Positions 16,076 to 24,502 of a DNA stretch of 64,000 bases are shown in pieces (within the stretch, counting starts at the first letter, position 1; each line of letters begins with the position of its first letter). The translations under genes and the position numbers were made by a program. The notes under the pieces were generated by a model. The model searched no databases. It saw nothing but the letters and a program-made list of their open reading frames with translations, and was not told the DNA's origin. The stretch is from assembly GCF_003116585.1 (NCBI RefSeq), contig NZ_QEHM01000001.1:186001-250000 (forward strand), written 5' to 3'. The DNA is from Albibacillus kandeliae. Its GTDB lineage: Bacteria; Pseudomonadota; Alphaproteobacteria; Rhodobacterales; Rhodobacteraceae.

Positions 16076-17352
16076 TCTTTGCCCTCGGTGCCCTGCCGCT
16101 CGGCCTGCTGGTCTTCGGCTTTCCGATCTTCATCGTCCTTCTGCTGGCCTCGACCGTGGCGCTGGGCGGTTTCATGTCCATGCCGATGACGGCGATCCAT
16201 CAGAACCTGTTCGGATCGCTCAACGTGAACGGCCTGCTGGCGGTGCCCTTCTTCATTCTTGCGGGCGAGCTGATGTCGCGCGGCACGGTGTCGTTCCGGC
16301 TGGTCCAGTTCGTCCGCTCGCTGGTGGGTGGCCTTCCCGGGGCGCTGGGCGTGACGACCGTTGGCACGGCCACGGTGTTTGGCGCCATCTCGGGCTCCAG
16401 CGCGGCAGCAGTTGCCTCGGTCGGCAAGGTGATGCACCCGGCGATGACGGAGGACCGCTATCCCGCCACCTTCTCGGCGGGCATGGTGACCTCGGTCAGC
16501 GCGATCGGCATCATCATCCCGCCCTCGATCCCGATGATCGTCTATGGCGCCTCGTCCGAAACCTCGATCCCGCGCCTTTATGCCGCTGGTGTTCTGCCCG
16601 GCCTGCTGCTGGCGCTCGCCCTTGCGGTCTACATCATGGCACGCGCAGGCATGGACGGGTTCGGCAGCCGCCAACGGCCCGACCTCGCCACCATCCTCAG
16701 CGCTACGGGGCGGGCCGTCTGGGCGCTCGGGGCGCCGGTGATCGTGCTGGGCGGCATCTATGGCGGGGTCTTTTCGCCCACCGAGGCGGCGGCGGTGGCC
16801 TGCGCCTATTCCATCCTCGTGACCCGCTTCGTCTTTGCCGAACTGAGCTGGGCCGACATTCTCGACTGCGCGGTGCAGACCGTGCTCTTTACCTCGCAGA
16901 TCCTCGTGATCGTCGCGGCGGCAGGGCTCTTTGCCTGGCTGCTGACGGTGAACCAGGTGCCGCAGACCATCGTGGCCTGGATCTCGGGCATGGAGATCAG
17001 CGCCTGGCAGTTCCTGATCGTGATCAACCTGCTGCTGCTGGTCTGGGGCTGTTTCATGGACCCGCTCTCGGCGATCCTGCTGCTGACGCCGGTGCTGGTT
17101 CCGGTCGTGGATGCGCTGGACATCGACAAGGTGCACTTCGGGATCATCATGACGCTGAACCTTGCCATCGGCCTGTTCACGCCGCCCTTCGGCATCAACA
17201 TCTTCGTGGCGCAGTCGGTGCTGGGGATGAAGACGACCGACATCTATCGCGGGGTCTTTCCCTTCTTCGCGGTGTTCCTGCTGGTGCTGGTCCTCGTGAC
17301 CTTCGTGCCGGCGGTGGCGCTGACCAGCATGGACCTGTTCATGTTCGACTAG
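16072..17352 (+). CDS. TRAP transporter large permease (DctM family)
   Basis: A 426-residue protein with about 12 hydrophobic helices. It contains the DctM hallmarks VPFFILAGELMSRG, GSSAAAVASVGKVMHP and IIPPSIPMIVYG, and near the end LGLFTPP-type sequence (AIGLFTPPFGINIFV). It forms the transport channel with DctQ and receives substrate from the upstream binding protein. Start overlaps dctQ. The P450 gene follows after 61 bp on the same strand. Confidence 0.95.
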   Translation: MIFALGALPLGLLVFGFPIFIVLLLASTVALGGFMSMPMTAIHQNLFGSLNVNGLLAVPFFILAGELMSRGTVSFRLVQFVRSLVGGLPGALGVTTVGTATVFGAISGSSAAAVASVGKVMHPAMTEDRYPATFSAGMVTSVSAIGIIIPPSIPMIVYGASSETSIPRLYAAGVLPGLLLALALAVYIMARAGMDGFGSRQRPDLATILSATGRAVWALGAPVIVLGGIYGGVFSPTEAAAVACAYSILVTRFVFAELSWADILDCAVQTVLFTSQILVIVAAAGLFAWLLTVNQVPQTIVAWISGMEISAWQFLIVINLLLLVWGCFMDPLSAILLLTPVLVPVVDALDIDKVHFGIIMTLNLAIGLFTPPFGINIFVAQSVLGMKTTDIYRGVFPFFAVFLLVLVLVTFVPAVALTSMDLFMFD

Positions 17353-17413
17353 GCCGTGCCTCTGGGCGGAACGCAGGAAAGACCACGACAAACACCGGGG
17401 AGGAGGACCCGCA

Positions 17414-18604
17414 ATGACAACCGACACGCTGCTGGCGACGCCGACATACGAGCAGGACTTCTGGTCTGACGAGGTGGTTCTGAACCCCTATCCGACCTAC
17501 CGGACGCTACGCGACCTCGGCCCCGCTGTCTGGCTCTCGCGGCATGAGGCCTGGGCCATCACCCGCCACGCCGAGGTGCGGGCCGCGCTGGCCAACCCGG
17601 AGGTCTTCTCCTCCGCGCGCGGCTGCATGATGAACGATCCGATGAATACCGCCTTTGTCGGCAACATCCTCTGCACCGACGATCCCGAGCACCAGCAGAT
17701 GCGCAAGACCTTTGCCCGGCCTTTGATGCCCGCTGCAGTCGGCGTGCTGAAGGCGCGCATGGAAGAGCTGGCGTCGGAGCAGGTTGACCGGCTGATGGAG
17801 CAGGAGAGCTTTGATGCGGTGGTGGACATCGGGCACCACCTGCCGATCAACGTGGTGAGCGAGCTCGTGGGCCTGCCGGAGGACGGGCGGCGCCACATGC
17901 TCGACTGGGCCGCCGGGTCCTTCGACGCCTTCGGCCCGCTCAGCAGCCCGCGCACCATCACCGGGCTGGAAGTTGCGCAGGAGGCGGCGCGCTATACCCG
18001 CGGGATCGACCCGGCGCGGCTGGCGCCCAAGAGCTGGGGCACCGCGCTGTTTCAGGCGGCAGAGCGGGGCGATATCGCCGAGGCGCAGGCGCGTTCGATG
18101 ATGATGGGCTACGTCGCGCCTGCGCTCGATACCACCATCAACGCGACCTCCTCGGCGATCTGGCTCTTTGCCCGCAACCCCGACCAATGGGCCCGGCTGC
18201 GGGCGGATCGTGACCTGATGCCCGGCGCGATCAACGAGGTGATCCGGATGGAATCCCCGATCCGCGCCTTCTCGCGCTATGTGACGCGCGACCACGAGGT
18301 AGGGGGTGTGGTTCTGAGGCAGGGCGCCCGGGCGCTGATGCTCTATGCCTGCGCCAACCGGGACGAGCGGAACTATCCCGACCCCGACCGATTTGACATC
18401 ACCCGGCGCGCGCGGGATCACATCGGGTTCGGCTATGGCACCCATACCTGCGCCGGGATGCACCTGGCCAAGCTGGAGATGACCGTGATCCTGAACGCCC
18501 TGGCCGACCGGGTGGCCGCCTTCGAGATCGTCGAGGAGGAGCGCCGCCCGCACAACACCCTGCGCGGGCTGCACCGCCTGATCGTGCGGGCGACGCCGGA
18601 CTGA
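17414..18604 (+). CDS. Cytochrome P450, CYP199-like (para-substituted benzoate O-demethylase/hydroxylase type)
   Basis: A 396-residue soluble bacterial P450. The heme-thiolate loop FGYGTHTCAGMHLAKLE has Cys346, the I helix has APALDTTIN (about residues 235-243), and the K helix has EVIR (275-278). Several segments resemble CYP199A enzymes as remembered: TLRDLGPAVWL, FSSARG, SFDAFGP, IRMESPIRAFSRYVTRDHEVGG and the C-terminal NTLRGL. CYP199A enzymes oxidise para-substituted benzoates and demethylate 4-methoxybenzoate, releasing formaldehyde. No ferredoxin or ferredoxin reductase gene is adjacent, so electrons must come from elsewhere. It follows the TRAP genes, probably in the same transcript, and converges with purU. 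Confidence 0.88.
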   Translation: MTTDTLLATPTYEQDFWSDEVVLNPYPTYRTLRDLGPAVWLSRHEAWAITRHAEVRAALANPEVFSSARGCMMNDPMNTAFVGNILCTDDPEHQQMRKTFARPLMPAAVGVLKARMEELASEQVDRLMEQESFDAVVDIGHHLPINVVSELVGLPEDGRRHMLDWAAGSFDAFGPLSSPRTITGLEVAQEAARYTRGIDPARLAPKSWGTALFQAAERGDIAEAQARSMMMGYVAPALDTTINATSSAIWLFARNPDQWARLRADRDLMPGAINEVIRMESPIRAFSRYVTRDHEVGGVVLRQGARALMLYACANRDERNYPDPDRFDITRRARDHIGFGYGTHTCAGMHLAKLEMTVILNALADRVAAFEIVEEERRPHNTLRGLHRLIVRATPD

Positions 18605-18612
18605 CGCAGCGC

Positions 18613-19461
18613 TCAATGCCGGAACACCACGGTCCGGGAGCCGTTCATCAGCACCCGGTCCTCCAGGTGGTTCGAGACGGCGCGCGCCAGCACCCGACGC
18701 TCGATGTCGCGGCCCTTGCGGATCAGGTCCTCCGGCGTGTCGGCGTGGTGGATGCGCTCCACGTCCTGCGAGATGATCGGCCCCTCGTCGAGGTCGCCGG
18801 TCACATAGTGGGCGGTGGCACCGATCATCTTCACGCCACGCGCATGGGCCTGATGGTAGGGTTTCGCGCCCTTGAAGCCGGGCAGAAAGCTGTGGTGGAT
18901 GTTGATGCAGCGCCCCGACAGGTAAGCCGAGAAGTCGTCCGACAGGATCTGCATGTAGCGCGCCAGCACGATCAGTTCGGCCCTGGTTTCCTCGATGAGC
19001 GACTTGATCCCGGCCTCCTGCACGGCCTTGGTGTCGCGGGTGACGGGCAGGTGGTGGAACGGGGCGCCCATGTCCTCCGGCAGACCGGCAGCCTCGCGGC
19101 TATGGTTCGAGGCGATGGCGACCACCTCCATGTTCAGCTCGCCGATGCGGGCGCGATAGAGCAGGTCGGCGAGACAGTGATCGAACTTCGAAACGAGGAT
19201 CAGCACGCGCCGCCGCTCGCGCGCGGGGCGGAGGGTCCAGGTCATGCCGAAACGGGTGGCGGTCGCTGCGAGCTCCGGGCGGAGTGCTTCGACGTCGCCG
19301 TCACAGTCGAACTCGACCCGCATGAAGAACTTGCCCGAGGTTGCGTCGTCGAACTGCTGGGCGTCTGTGATGTTGCACGCCTGAGCGGCAAGCGTTCCGG
19401 CGACGGCGGCAACGATGCCGATCCCGCTGGGACAGGCGAGGGTCAGGACATGGCGGGTCAT
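18613..19461 (-). CDS. purU: Formyltetrahydrofolate deformylase
   Basis: A 282-residue PurU protein. An N-terminal ACT domain (about residues 1-80) is joined to a formyl-transferase-type catalytic domain with [20 protein letters not shown] and the metal/catalytic Asp segment GDLDEGPII. It hydrolyses 10-formyl-THF to formate and THF. It is the last gene of the ligM-like operon and starts 2 bp after metF ends, so it most likely regenerates THF after O-demethylation rather than serving only purine balance. Confidence 0.95.
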   Translation of the reverse strand: MTRHVLTLACPSGIGIVAAVAGTLAAQACNITDAQQFDDATSGKFFMRVEFDCDGDVEALRPELAATATRFGMTWTLRPARERRRVLILVSKFDHCLADLLYRARIGELNMEVVAIASNHSREAAGLPEDMGAPFHHLPVTRDTKAVQEAGIKSLIEETRAELIVLARYMQILSDDFSAYLSGRCINIHHSFLPGFKGAKPYHQAHARGVKMIGATAHYVTGDLDEGPIISQDVERIHHADTPEDLIRKGRDIERRVLARAVSNHLEDRVLMNGSRTVVFRH

Positions 19462-19463
19462 TT

Positions 19464-20372
19464 CTACAATCCTTTCAGGTGGGGGCGCTGGTGGTGGGCG
19501 AGCCAGTCGGCGCTGGCAGAGATGCCGCCAAGCGGAAACAGATGGGCCTGCGCGAGGTTGGGCAGGTCCGCTGCCGCCTCGGCGAGCGACTGGGCGAGCT
19601 CGGTGGGCGCGTAGGGCAGCAGCAGCTGGCCCACGTCCATCGCACGTTTGCGCAGGACCGAGAGCGAGGGGCCGACGCCGCAGGCAACCGCGTACTTGAT
19701 CAGCGTCTGGAGGCGGGCAGGCCCGGCGAGGCCGACATGGATCGGCAGGGTGACACCTGCCGCAGAAAGTCGCCGCGCCCAGCCGATGACCGGCGCGGCG
19801 TCAAAGACGAACTGGGTGACGATGGCCATCTCCGCATCGCTGCGGTCGGCCAGAGCCTGCTTCCAAGCAAGCGCCTTCATCGCCTCGCGCTCGCCACCGT
19901 CGGTATCGATGTCCCGGTTGCCCTCCGGGTGCCCCGCCACGTGCAGGCGGCGGAACCCGAAGCGGTCGAACAGGCCGGTGCCGAGCAGGTCCATCGAACT
20001 CTCGAACGGCCCGAGCGGCGTGGTCAGACCACCGGCGAGCACCAGTGCCTGCGTGACGCCCGCCTCCTCGGCGTAGACGCGGACCCAACATTCGAAGGTC
20101 GCGCGGTCGGGGATCATCCGTGCCGGGATGTGGGGCATCGGTTCGTACCCCGCGTCCCGCAGACGGCGTGCGGTGGCGACCATCTCGCCGATGGCGGTGC
20201 CGTCGATATGGGCGATGTAAACGCGGGTGCCTCGCGGGAAGAGGTCGTCGACCTCCGGCAGCTTTGCGAGGGTCCGGGGCATCACCTCGGCCGAGCAGCC
20301 CTCGAGGAATGTCGAAAGGGTGCAGGAAGCCGCCCGGCGGGGCGCCGGTTTTCGTCTCATGAAGTTCAGCAT
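19464..20372 (-). CDS. metF: Methylenetetrahydrofolate reductase family protein
   Basis: A 302-residue TIM-barrel flavoprotein of the MetF family. Visible segments include [35 protein letters not shown], the HPEGN motif in [23 protein letters not shown] and [20 protein letters not shown]. The N-terminus is basic and somewhat unusual. In this setting it would run in the oxidative direction, converting the 5-methyl-THF made by the LigM-like enzyme into 5,10-methylene-THF. It sits between the amidohydrolase (32-bp gap) and purU (2-bp gap). A comparable ligM/metF association is known in Sphingobium SYK-6. The methylene-to-formyl step (FolD) is not encoded here. Confidence 0.85.
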   Translation of the reverse strand: MLNFMRRKPAPRRAASCTLSTFLEGCSAEVMPRTLAKLPEVDDLFPRGTRVYIAHIDGTAIGEMVATARRLRDAGYEPMPHIPARMIPDRATFECWVRVYAEEAGVTQALVLAGGLTTPLGPFESSMDLLGTGLFDRFGFRRLHVAGHPEGNRDIDTDGGEREAMKALAWKQALADRSDAEMAIVTQFVFDAAPVIGWARRLSAAGVTLPIHVGLAGPARLQTLIKYAVACGVGPSLSVLRKRAMDVGQLLLPYAPTELAQSLAEAAADLPNLAQAHLFPLGGISASADWLAHHQRPHLKGL

Positions 20373-20404
20373 GGGTCTGGTCCTGGCCTGTTCGGGCCGT
20401 CCGT

Positions 20405-21400
20405 TTAGGTGAAGGTCATGCCAAGCAGGCGCTCGGCGTTGCCCTGCATGACCGCGTGGCGCTGGCTGTCACTGAGGGGATAGCGTGCCAGTGCCTCGAT
20501 CGAGGCGTCGATCGGGCCGAAGGGGGCGTCGGAGGCAAAGACGATCTGCTCGGCCCCGAAGAAGTCGAACCCGGAGGGAAAGCCGGAGGTGCCGCCGAAC
20601 ATGGCCGTGTCGGCATGCAGCATCCGGAAATACTCCAGATGAGGCCGCTTGAGCGTGGCGATCATGCCCGAATAGTCCTCGTCCGCCGTGCGCGAGCCGA
20701 GGTAGGCCATGCCGGGGCCGACGCGCCCGTCGAAGAAAGGGATCATGCCGCCAAGGTGGTGGGTGATCAGCTTGAGGCGGGGATGGCGGTCGAGCAGCCC
20801 CGAGAGGATCAGCCGCGATACCGCGACCGAGGTCTCGTAGGGCCAGCCGAAACACCACCACATCTCGAAGCGGGATTTCGCCTCGCCCGCGTAATCGGTC
20901 ATTGCGGCGGTGCGGGCAGGGTGCAGCCAGATCGGCAGGTCATGCCGCGCCATGGCGGCAAAGACGGGCTCGAACTCGGGCAGGTCCAGCGGACGGCCCG
21001 CGACGTTGGTATAGATCTGGATGCCCCGCGCGCCGAGGTCATTCACGGCCCGGTCGATCTCGGCCACCGCGCTCTCGACGTCGTTGAGGGCAATGGTGGC
21101 GACGAAGGCCGGGAAACGGTCCGGATGGGCGCGGCAAATCTCGGCCATCTCGTCGTTGGCGAGCCGGGCGAGGCGGGCGGCGACCTCCGGTGTTGCCACC
21201 TCTTCCAGCACTGGGTGCGGCAGGGCGATGATCTGGCGATAGTCGCCGTGGCGGTCCATTTCTCGGAACCGGGCGTCGAGGTCGCTGACCTCCGGCACCT
21301 GGTTCATCCGGGCCGTCAGGCTTCCAAGGCCCGCCGAGGAGGCGACGAGATCCGCAAGGTACCGCTTGGGGAACAGGTGGGTGTAGATGTCGATGATCAT
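20405..21400 (-). CDS. Amidohydrolase family protein, ACMSD/LigW-like decarboxylase type
   Basis: A 331-residue metal-dependent TIM-barrel protein (Amidohydro_2). Conserved segments are the N-terminal DIYTHLFP (Tyr6-Thr7-His8), the barrel His in PIWLHPARTAAM, ITHHLGGMIPFFDGR, and the terminal Asp in IVFASDAPFGPID. Relatives include ACMS decarboxylase, gamma-resorcylate decarboxylase and the lignin enzymes LigW and LigJ. The first ligand position, His or Glu in those enzymes, is Tyr here. Its start overlaps the TRAP permease stop by 4 bp, so it belongs to the O-demethylase operon. Decarboxylation or hydration of an aromatic acid or ring-cleavage product is likely but not proven. Confidence 0.8.
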   Translation of the reverse strand: MIIDIYTHLFPKRYLADLVASSAGLGSLTARMNQVPEVSDLDARFREMDRHGDYRQIIALPHPVLEEVATPEVAARLARLANDEMAEICRAHPDRFPAFVATIALNDVESAVAEIDRAVNDLGARGIQIYTNVAGRPLDLPEFEPVFAAMARHDLPIWLHPARTAAMTDYAGEAKSRFEMWWCFGWPYETSVAVSRLILSGLLDRHPRLKLITHHLGGMIPFFDGRVGPGMAYLGSRTADEDYSGMIATLKRPHLEYFRMLHADTAMFGGTSGFPSGFDFFGAEQIVFASDAPFGPIDASIEALARYPLSDSQRHAVMQGNAERLLGMTFT

Positions 21401-23352
21401 GTGCGGAGTTCTTTCTGCGCAAGCGTTTCGGCCGTATGGACCCGCCGCTGCGTGAGGTCGAAGGCCAACAGTGCGCCGCCGACGGCGAGGCCGACGAGGT
21501 TGAGGAGGTGGCTGCCGCCGAAGAGGTTGACCGGGATCAGCAGGCAGGCCCCGGCGATCACGAAGCCGATGCGCTGGGCCGCCCCGATGCGCCGCACCGA
21601 GTAGCCGGTGAACCCGGCGGCGATCAGCCAGACTGCAGCGAGGGCGGTCGCGACGTCGATCACGGTTTCCACCGGCCCACCGCGTAGCAGCATCGAGTCC
21701 GAGAAGATGAAGAGAAAGGGGATCACGAAGGCCGACCAGCCGAAACGCACGGCGGCGAACCCTGTCTGCATCGCGCGCGACCCGCTGATCGAGGCGGCGG
21801 CAAAGGCGCCGATGGCGACCGGCGGGGTGATCATCGACAGCATCCCGTAGTAGAAGATGAAGAGATGCGCAGCGAGCGGGTCGATCCCGATCTGGATCAG
21901 CGCCGGGGCGACGAGGGTGGCCAGCAGGATGTAGACGCCAACGGTGGGCATCCCCATGCCGAGCACGATGCTGACCCCTCCGGTCAGCAGCAGCAGGCCG
22001 ATGACGCTGCCCCCGGCCAGGGCGACCAGCGAGAGGGCGAGGGAGAAGCTGAGCCCGGTGATGTTGAGCACGCCGATCACGATCCCGGCCAGCGGGGCGA
22101 TCATGAAGATGTCGAGCACGCCGAGCCCGGTGGTGCGGAAGACGTCGATCAGGCTGCGGCGGTTGAGGCGCTGGCCGCGATAGCCGAGGACCATGCCGCT
22201 GACGAGGACGGCGACAAGTGCGTAGAGGGCGGCGAGGTCCAGCGAGAAGTTCAGCCAGAAGATCCCGGCGATCAGGATGGCAAAGGGGATGGGGATGAAC
22301 CAGCCCGCCTTCAGCACGTCGAGGGTGCGGGGAATGTCGCTCTCGGGCACCCGCTGGATGCCGTGGCGCGCGGCTTCGAGGTCAATCTGGATGAAGAGGG
22401 CGGCAAAGTAGATGACGGCGGGGATCAGCGCGGCGACGGCGATGGTGGCGTAGGGCACCTGCAGGAACTCGGCCATCAGGAAGGCCGCGACACCCATTAC
22501 CGGCGGCATCAGTTGGCCCCCGGTCGAGGCGACGGCCTCGACAGCGGCGGCGACGTGGGGGCGATAACCCGCGCGTTTCATCATCGGGATGGTAACAACG
22601 CCGGTCGAGACCACGTTGGCGACGACGCTGCCCGAAATGGTGCCGAAGAGGGCCGAGGCGATGATCGCGATCTTGGCTTGCCCGCCACGGTAGCGGCCCA
22701 TGAGCGCCATGGCGATATCGGTGAAGAAGCCCGAACCGCCCGAGAGGAACAGGCCCTGCCCGAAGAGGACGAAGGCGACCACCACCGTCACGACGATCAT
22801 GGTGGGGGTGCCGAGGATCGCGCTGGTGTTCCAGGTCAGGTAGTAGGCGAGGCTGTTGACCGAGACCTTGCGGCCCATGAGGTCGCCCGGCAGCAGGTAG
22901 GCGGTGAGGCCCAGCAGCAGGAAGGCGGCGGCAACAAGCATGATCGGCAGCCCGGCCGTGCGCCGTGCGCCCTCCAGCAGCAGCGGCACCAGGATGAAAC
23001 CCGCGACGAGGCTTGCGGGGGTCTTGAGGGCGGCGGTGGAGAACTCGGGGAAGCGCAGGGCGACGAAGAGGCAAGTGGCAAGCCCGAGGGCGGCGAAGAC
23101 CATGTCGTACCACGGGATCGGCCCGTTGCGCTCGCGGCCTGCGCTTGCGGGGGTGTGAAGGAACACCAGCGCAGTGGCGAGGCCCAGCATCACCGCGCCG
23201 AACTGCTCGGGGTAGATGAGGACGCCCACGCGGCGCAGCAGGTCGAAGGCCCAGATGATGGTGCCGAGGGGCAGGGAGATGGCGAGGCAGGAGATCAGCG
23301 CGGAGAGAACCGCGGGCCTGCGATAGACGGGGGAGCTGTCGGGCGTTTCCAT
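21397..23352 (-). CDS. TRAP transporter fused permease (DctQM fusion, TAXI type)
   Basis: A 651-residue integral membrane protein. The N-terminal part (about residues 15-170) has the small-subunit-like helices, and the rest is a DctM-type domain with GTISGSVVANVVSTGVV, ASTGGQLMPPVMGVAAFLMA and TPPVAIGAFAAASI. A C-terminal set of extra helices follows residue 540. Fused 4TM-12TM permeases normally work with TAXI-type binding proteins, and exactly such a gene lies immediately upstream (106-bp gap). Substrate is inferred to be the aromatic compound handled by the operon. Confidence 0.93.
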   Translation of the reverse strand: METPDSSPVYRRPAVLSALISCLAISLPLGTIIWAFDLLRRVGVLIYPEQFGAVMLGLATALVFLHTPASAGRERNGPIPWYDMVFAALGLATCLFVALRFPEFSTAALKTPASLVAGFILVPLLLEGARRTAGLPIMLVAAAFLLLGLTAYLLPGDLMGRKVSVNSLAYYLTWNTSAILGTPTMIVVTVVVAFVLFGQGLFLSGGSGFFTDIAMALMGRYRGGQAKIAIIASALFGTISGSVVANVVSTGVVTIPMMKRAGYRPHVAAAVEAVASTGGQLMPPVMGVAAFLMAEFLQVPYATIAVAALIPAVIYFAALFIQIDLEAARHGIQRVPESDIPRTLDVLKAGWFIPIPFAILIAGIFWLNFSLDLAALYALVAVLVSGMVLGYRGQRLNRRSLIDVFRTTGLGVLDIFMIAPLAGIVIGVLNITGLSFSLALSLVALAGGSVIGLLLLTGGVSIVLGMGMPTVGVYILLATLVAPALIQIGIDPLAAHLFIFYYGMLSMITPPVAIGAFAAASISGSRAMQTGFAAVRFGWSAFVIPFLFIFSDSMLLRGGPVETVIDVATALAAVWLIAAGFTGYSVRRIGAAQRIGFVIAGACLLIPVNLFGGSHLLNLVGLAVGGALLAFDLTQRRVHTAETLAQKELRT

Positions 23353-23458
23353 GGGTATGGGTCTCCGCGCACAAGTGTCGGGGGAACCGGCCGCCGCTAT
23401 GGGGCGGTATGCGGTAGCTTGGTCTGGCCCGCGTGGCGCGGGCCAGTGCCGGTGGTCG

Positions 23459-24421
23459 TCAGCCCTGGGGCGCGGTCATGCCGAGGGACTGGTAGGCCGA
23501 GATCGCGCCCGGATGGTAGGACACGCCCGGGATCTCGGGGGCCATGTGGGCCGGATCGAACCGCGCCATCGCCTTGTAGGTCTCTGCCAGCATGTCCTTG
23601 TTGTCATGCACCGCCGTGGTGATCTTGGCGATGGTCTCGTCCGGGACGCTGTCGGCGCAGAACATGATGATGTCGAAGGTGATGACATTCGTGGGCGCGA
23701 CGATCTGCGGTGCGCGCTCGCTCGGTTCGACCTGCGAGAAGTAGGCGCCCGGCAGGCTGTCGTTCAGAAGTGCGCGGTTGGCCTCGGTGTCCTCGGTCTG
23801 CAGTGCCTTCAGCCCGCCGACAGAGCTGTCGACTTCTAGCACCTTGGCGGTGCCAATGGAAAAGGCGAAGGTGTCGTTGCGCCCGGTCGAGAAGTCCTCT
23901 GCCGCCTGCACGATGCTTTGCGCCGGGATCGAGGTCACGTCGTCACGGGTGAGGCCGCCGAGTTTCAGGAAGGTCTCGTAGACCGCCCCGATGGCCAGTT
24001 GGGCATTCAGCTCGCTTGGTACGCGCTTGCCCCTGAGGTCTGCGACCGAGTTGATGTCGGAATCCTTGCGCACGTACATGGCCAGCTGCGAGGGCAGGAC
24101 CGCTGCGACCATGCGCAGGCCGGGGTGGGCGCCATCCTTGGCGTAATAGGTCGAGCCGTTGACGTAGTAGGCAAGGTCATAGGCGATGTTGATGCCACAC
24201 TCCGCCTCGCCACCCGCGACCGCCGGCATGGGCGAGCCACCAGCGGGCACCACGACCATGCGCAGGTCGGTGGTTTCGGTCACTGCCTTGGCGATGGCGG
24301 TGCCGACCGAATGCGCCAGCCCGCCGGGGTTGGTGGTCGACAAGGTCAGTACCTGGGCCTGTGCCGCGGTTGCGCCAAGCGCCAATGTGGCGGCCAAGGC
24401 GGCTTTGGTTATCCTTTTCAT
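23459..24421 (-). CDS. TAXI family TRAP transporter substrate-binding protein
   Basis: A 320-residue periplasmic protein. A Sec signal peptide MKRITKAALAATLALGATAAQAQ is followed by VLTLSTTNPGGLAHSVGTAI, and the core has ECGINIAYDLAYYVNG and LRGKRVPSELNAQLAI, typical of the TAXI family. GGGAGGAG lies upstream of the start. It belongs to the operon that begins with the LigM-like gene and supplies the fused TRAP permease. It would capture the methoxylated substrate; ligand identity is not readable from sequence. Confidence 0.92.
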   Translation of the reverse strand: MKRITKAALAATLALGATAAQAQVLTLSTTNPGGLAHSVGTAIAKAVTETTDLRMVVVPAGGSPMPAVAGGEAECGINIAYDLAYYVNGSTYYAKDGAHPGLRMVAAVLPSQLAMYVRKDSDINSVADLRGKRVPSELNAQLAIGAVYETFLKLGGLTRDDVTSIPAQSIVQAAEDFSTGRNDTFAFSIGTAKVLEVDSSVGGLKALQTEDTEANRALLNDSLPGAYFSQVEPSERAPQIVAPTNVITFDIIMFCADSVPDETIAKITTAVHDNKDMLAETYKAMARFDPAHMAPEIPGVSYHPGAISAYQSLGMTAPQG

Positions 24422-24502
24422 TTGGGTCTCCTCCCTGAGTCAAAATTAGGATGTCTGCGGGTATGACGCGACCGCTATTTCCGGCCGCGTCCACGGGGCA
24501 GA

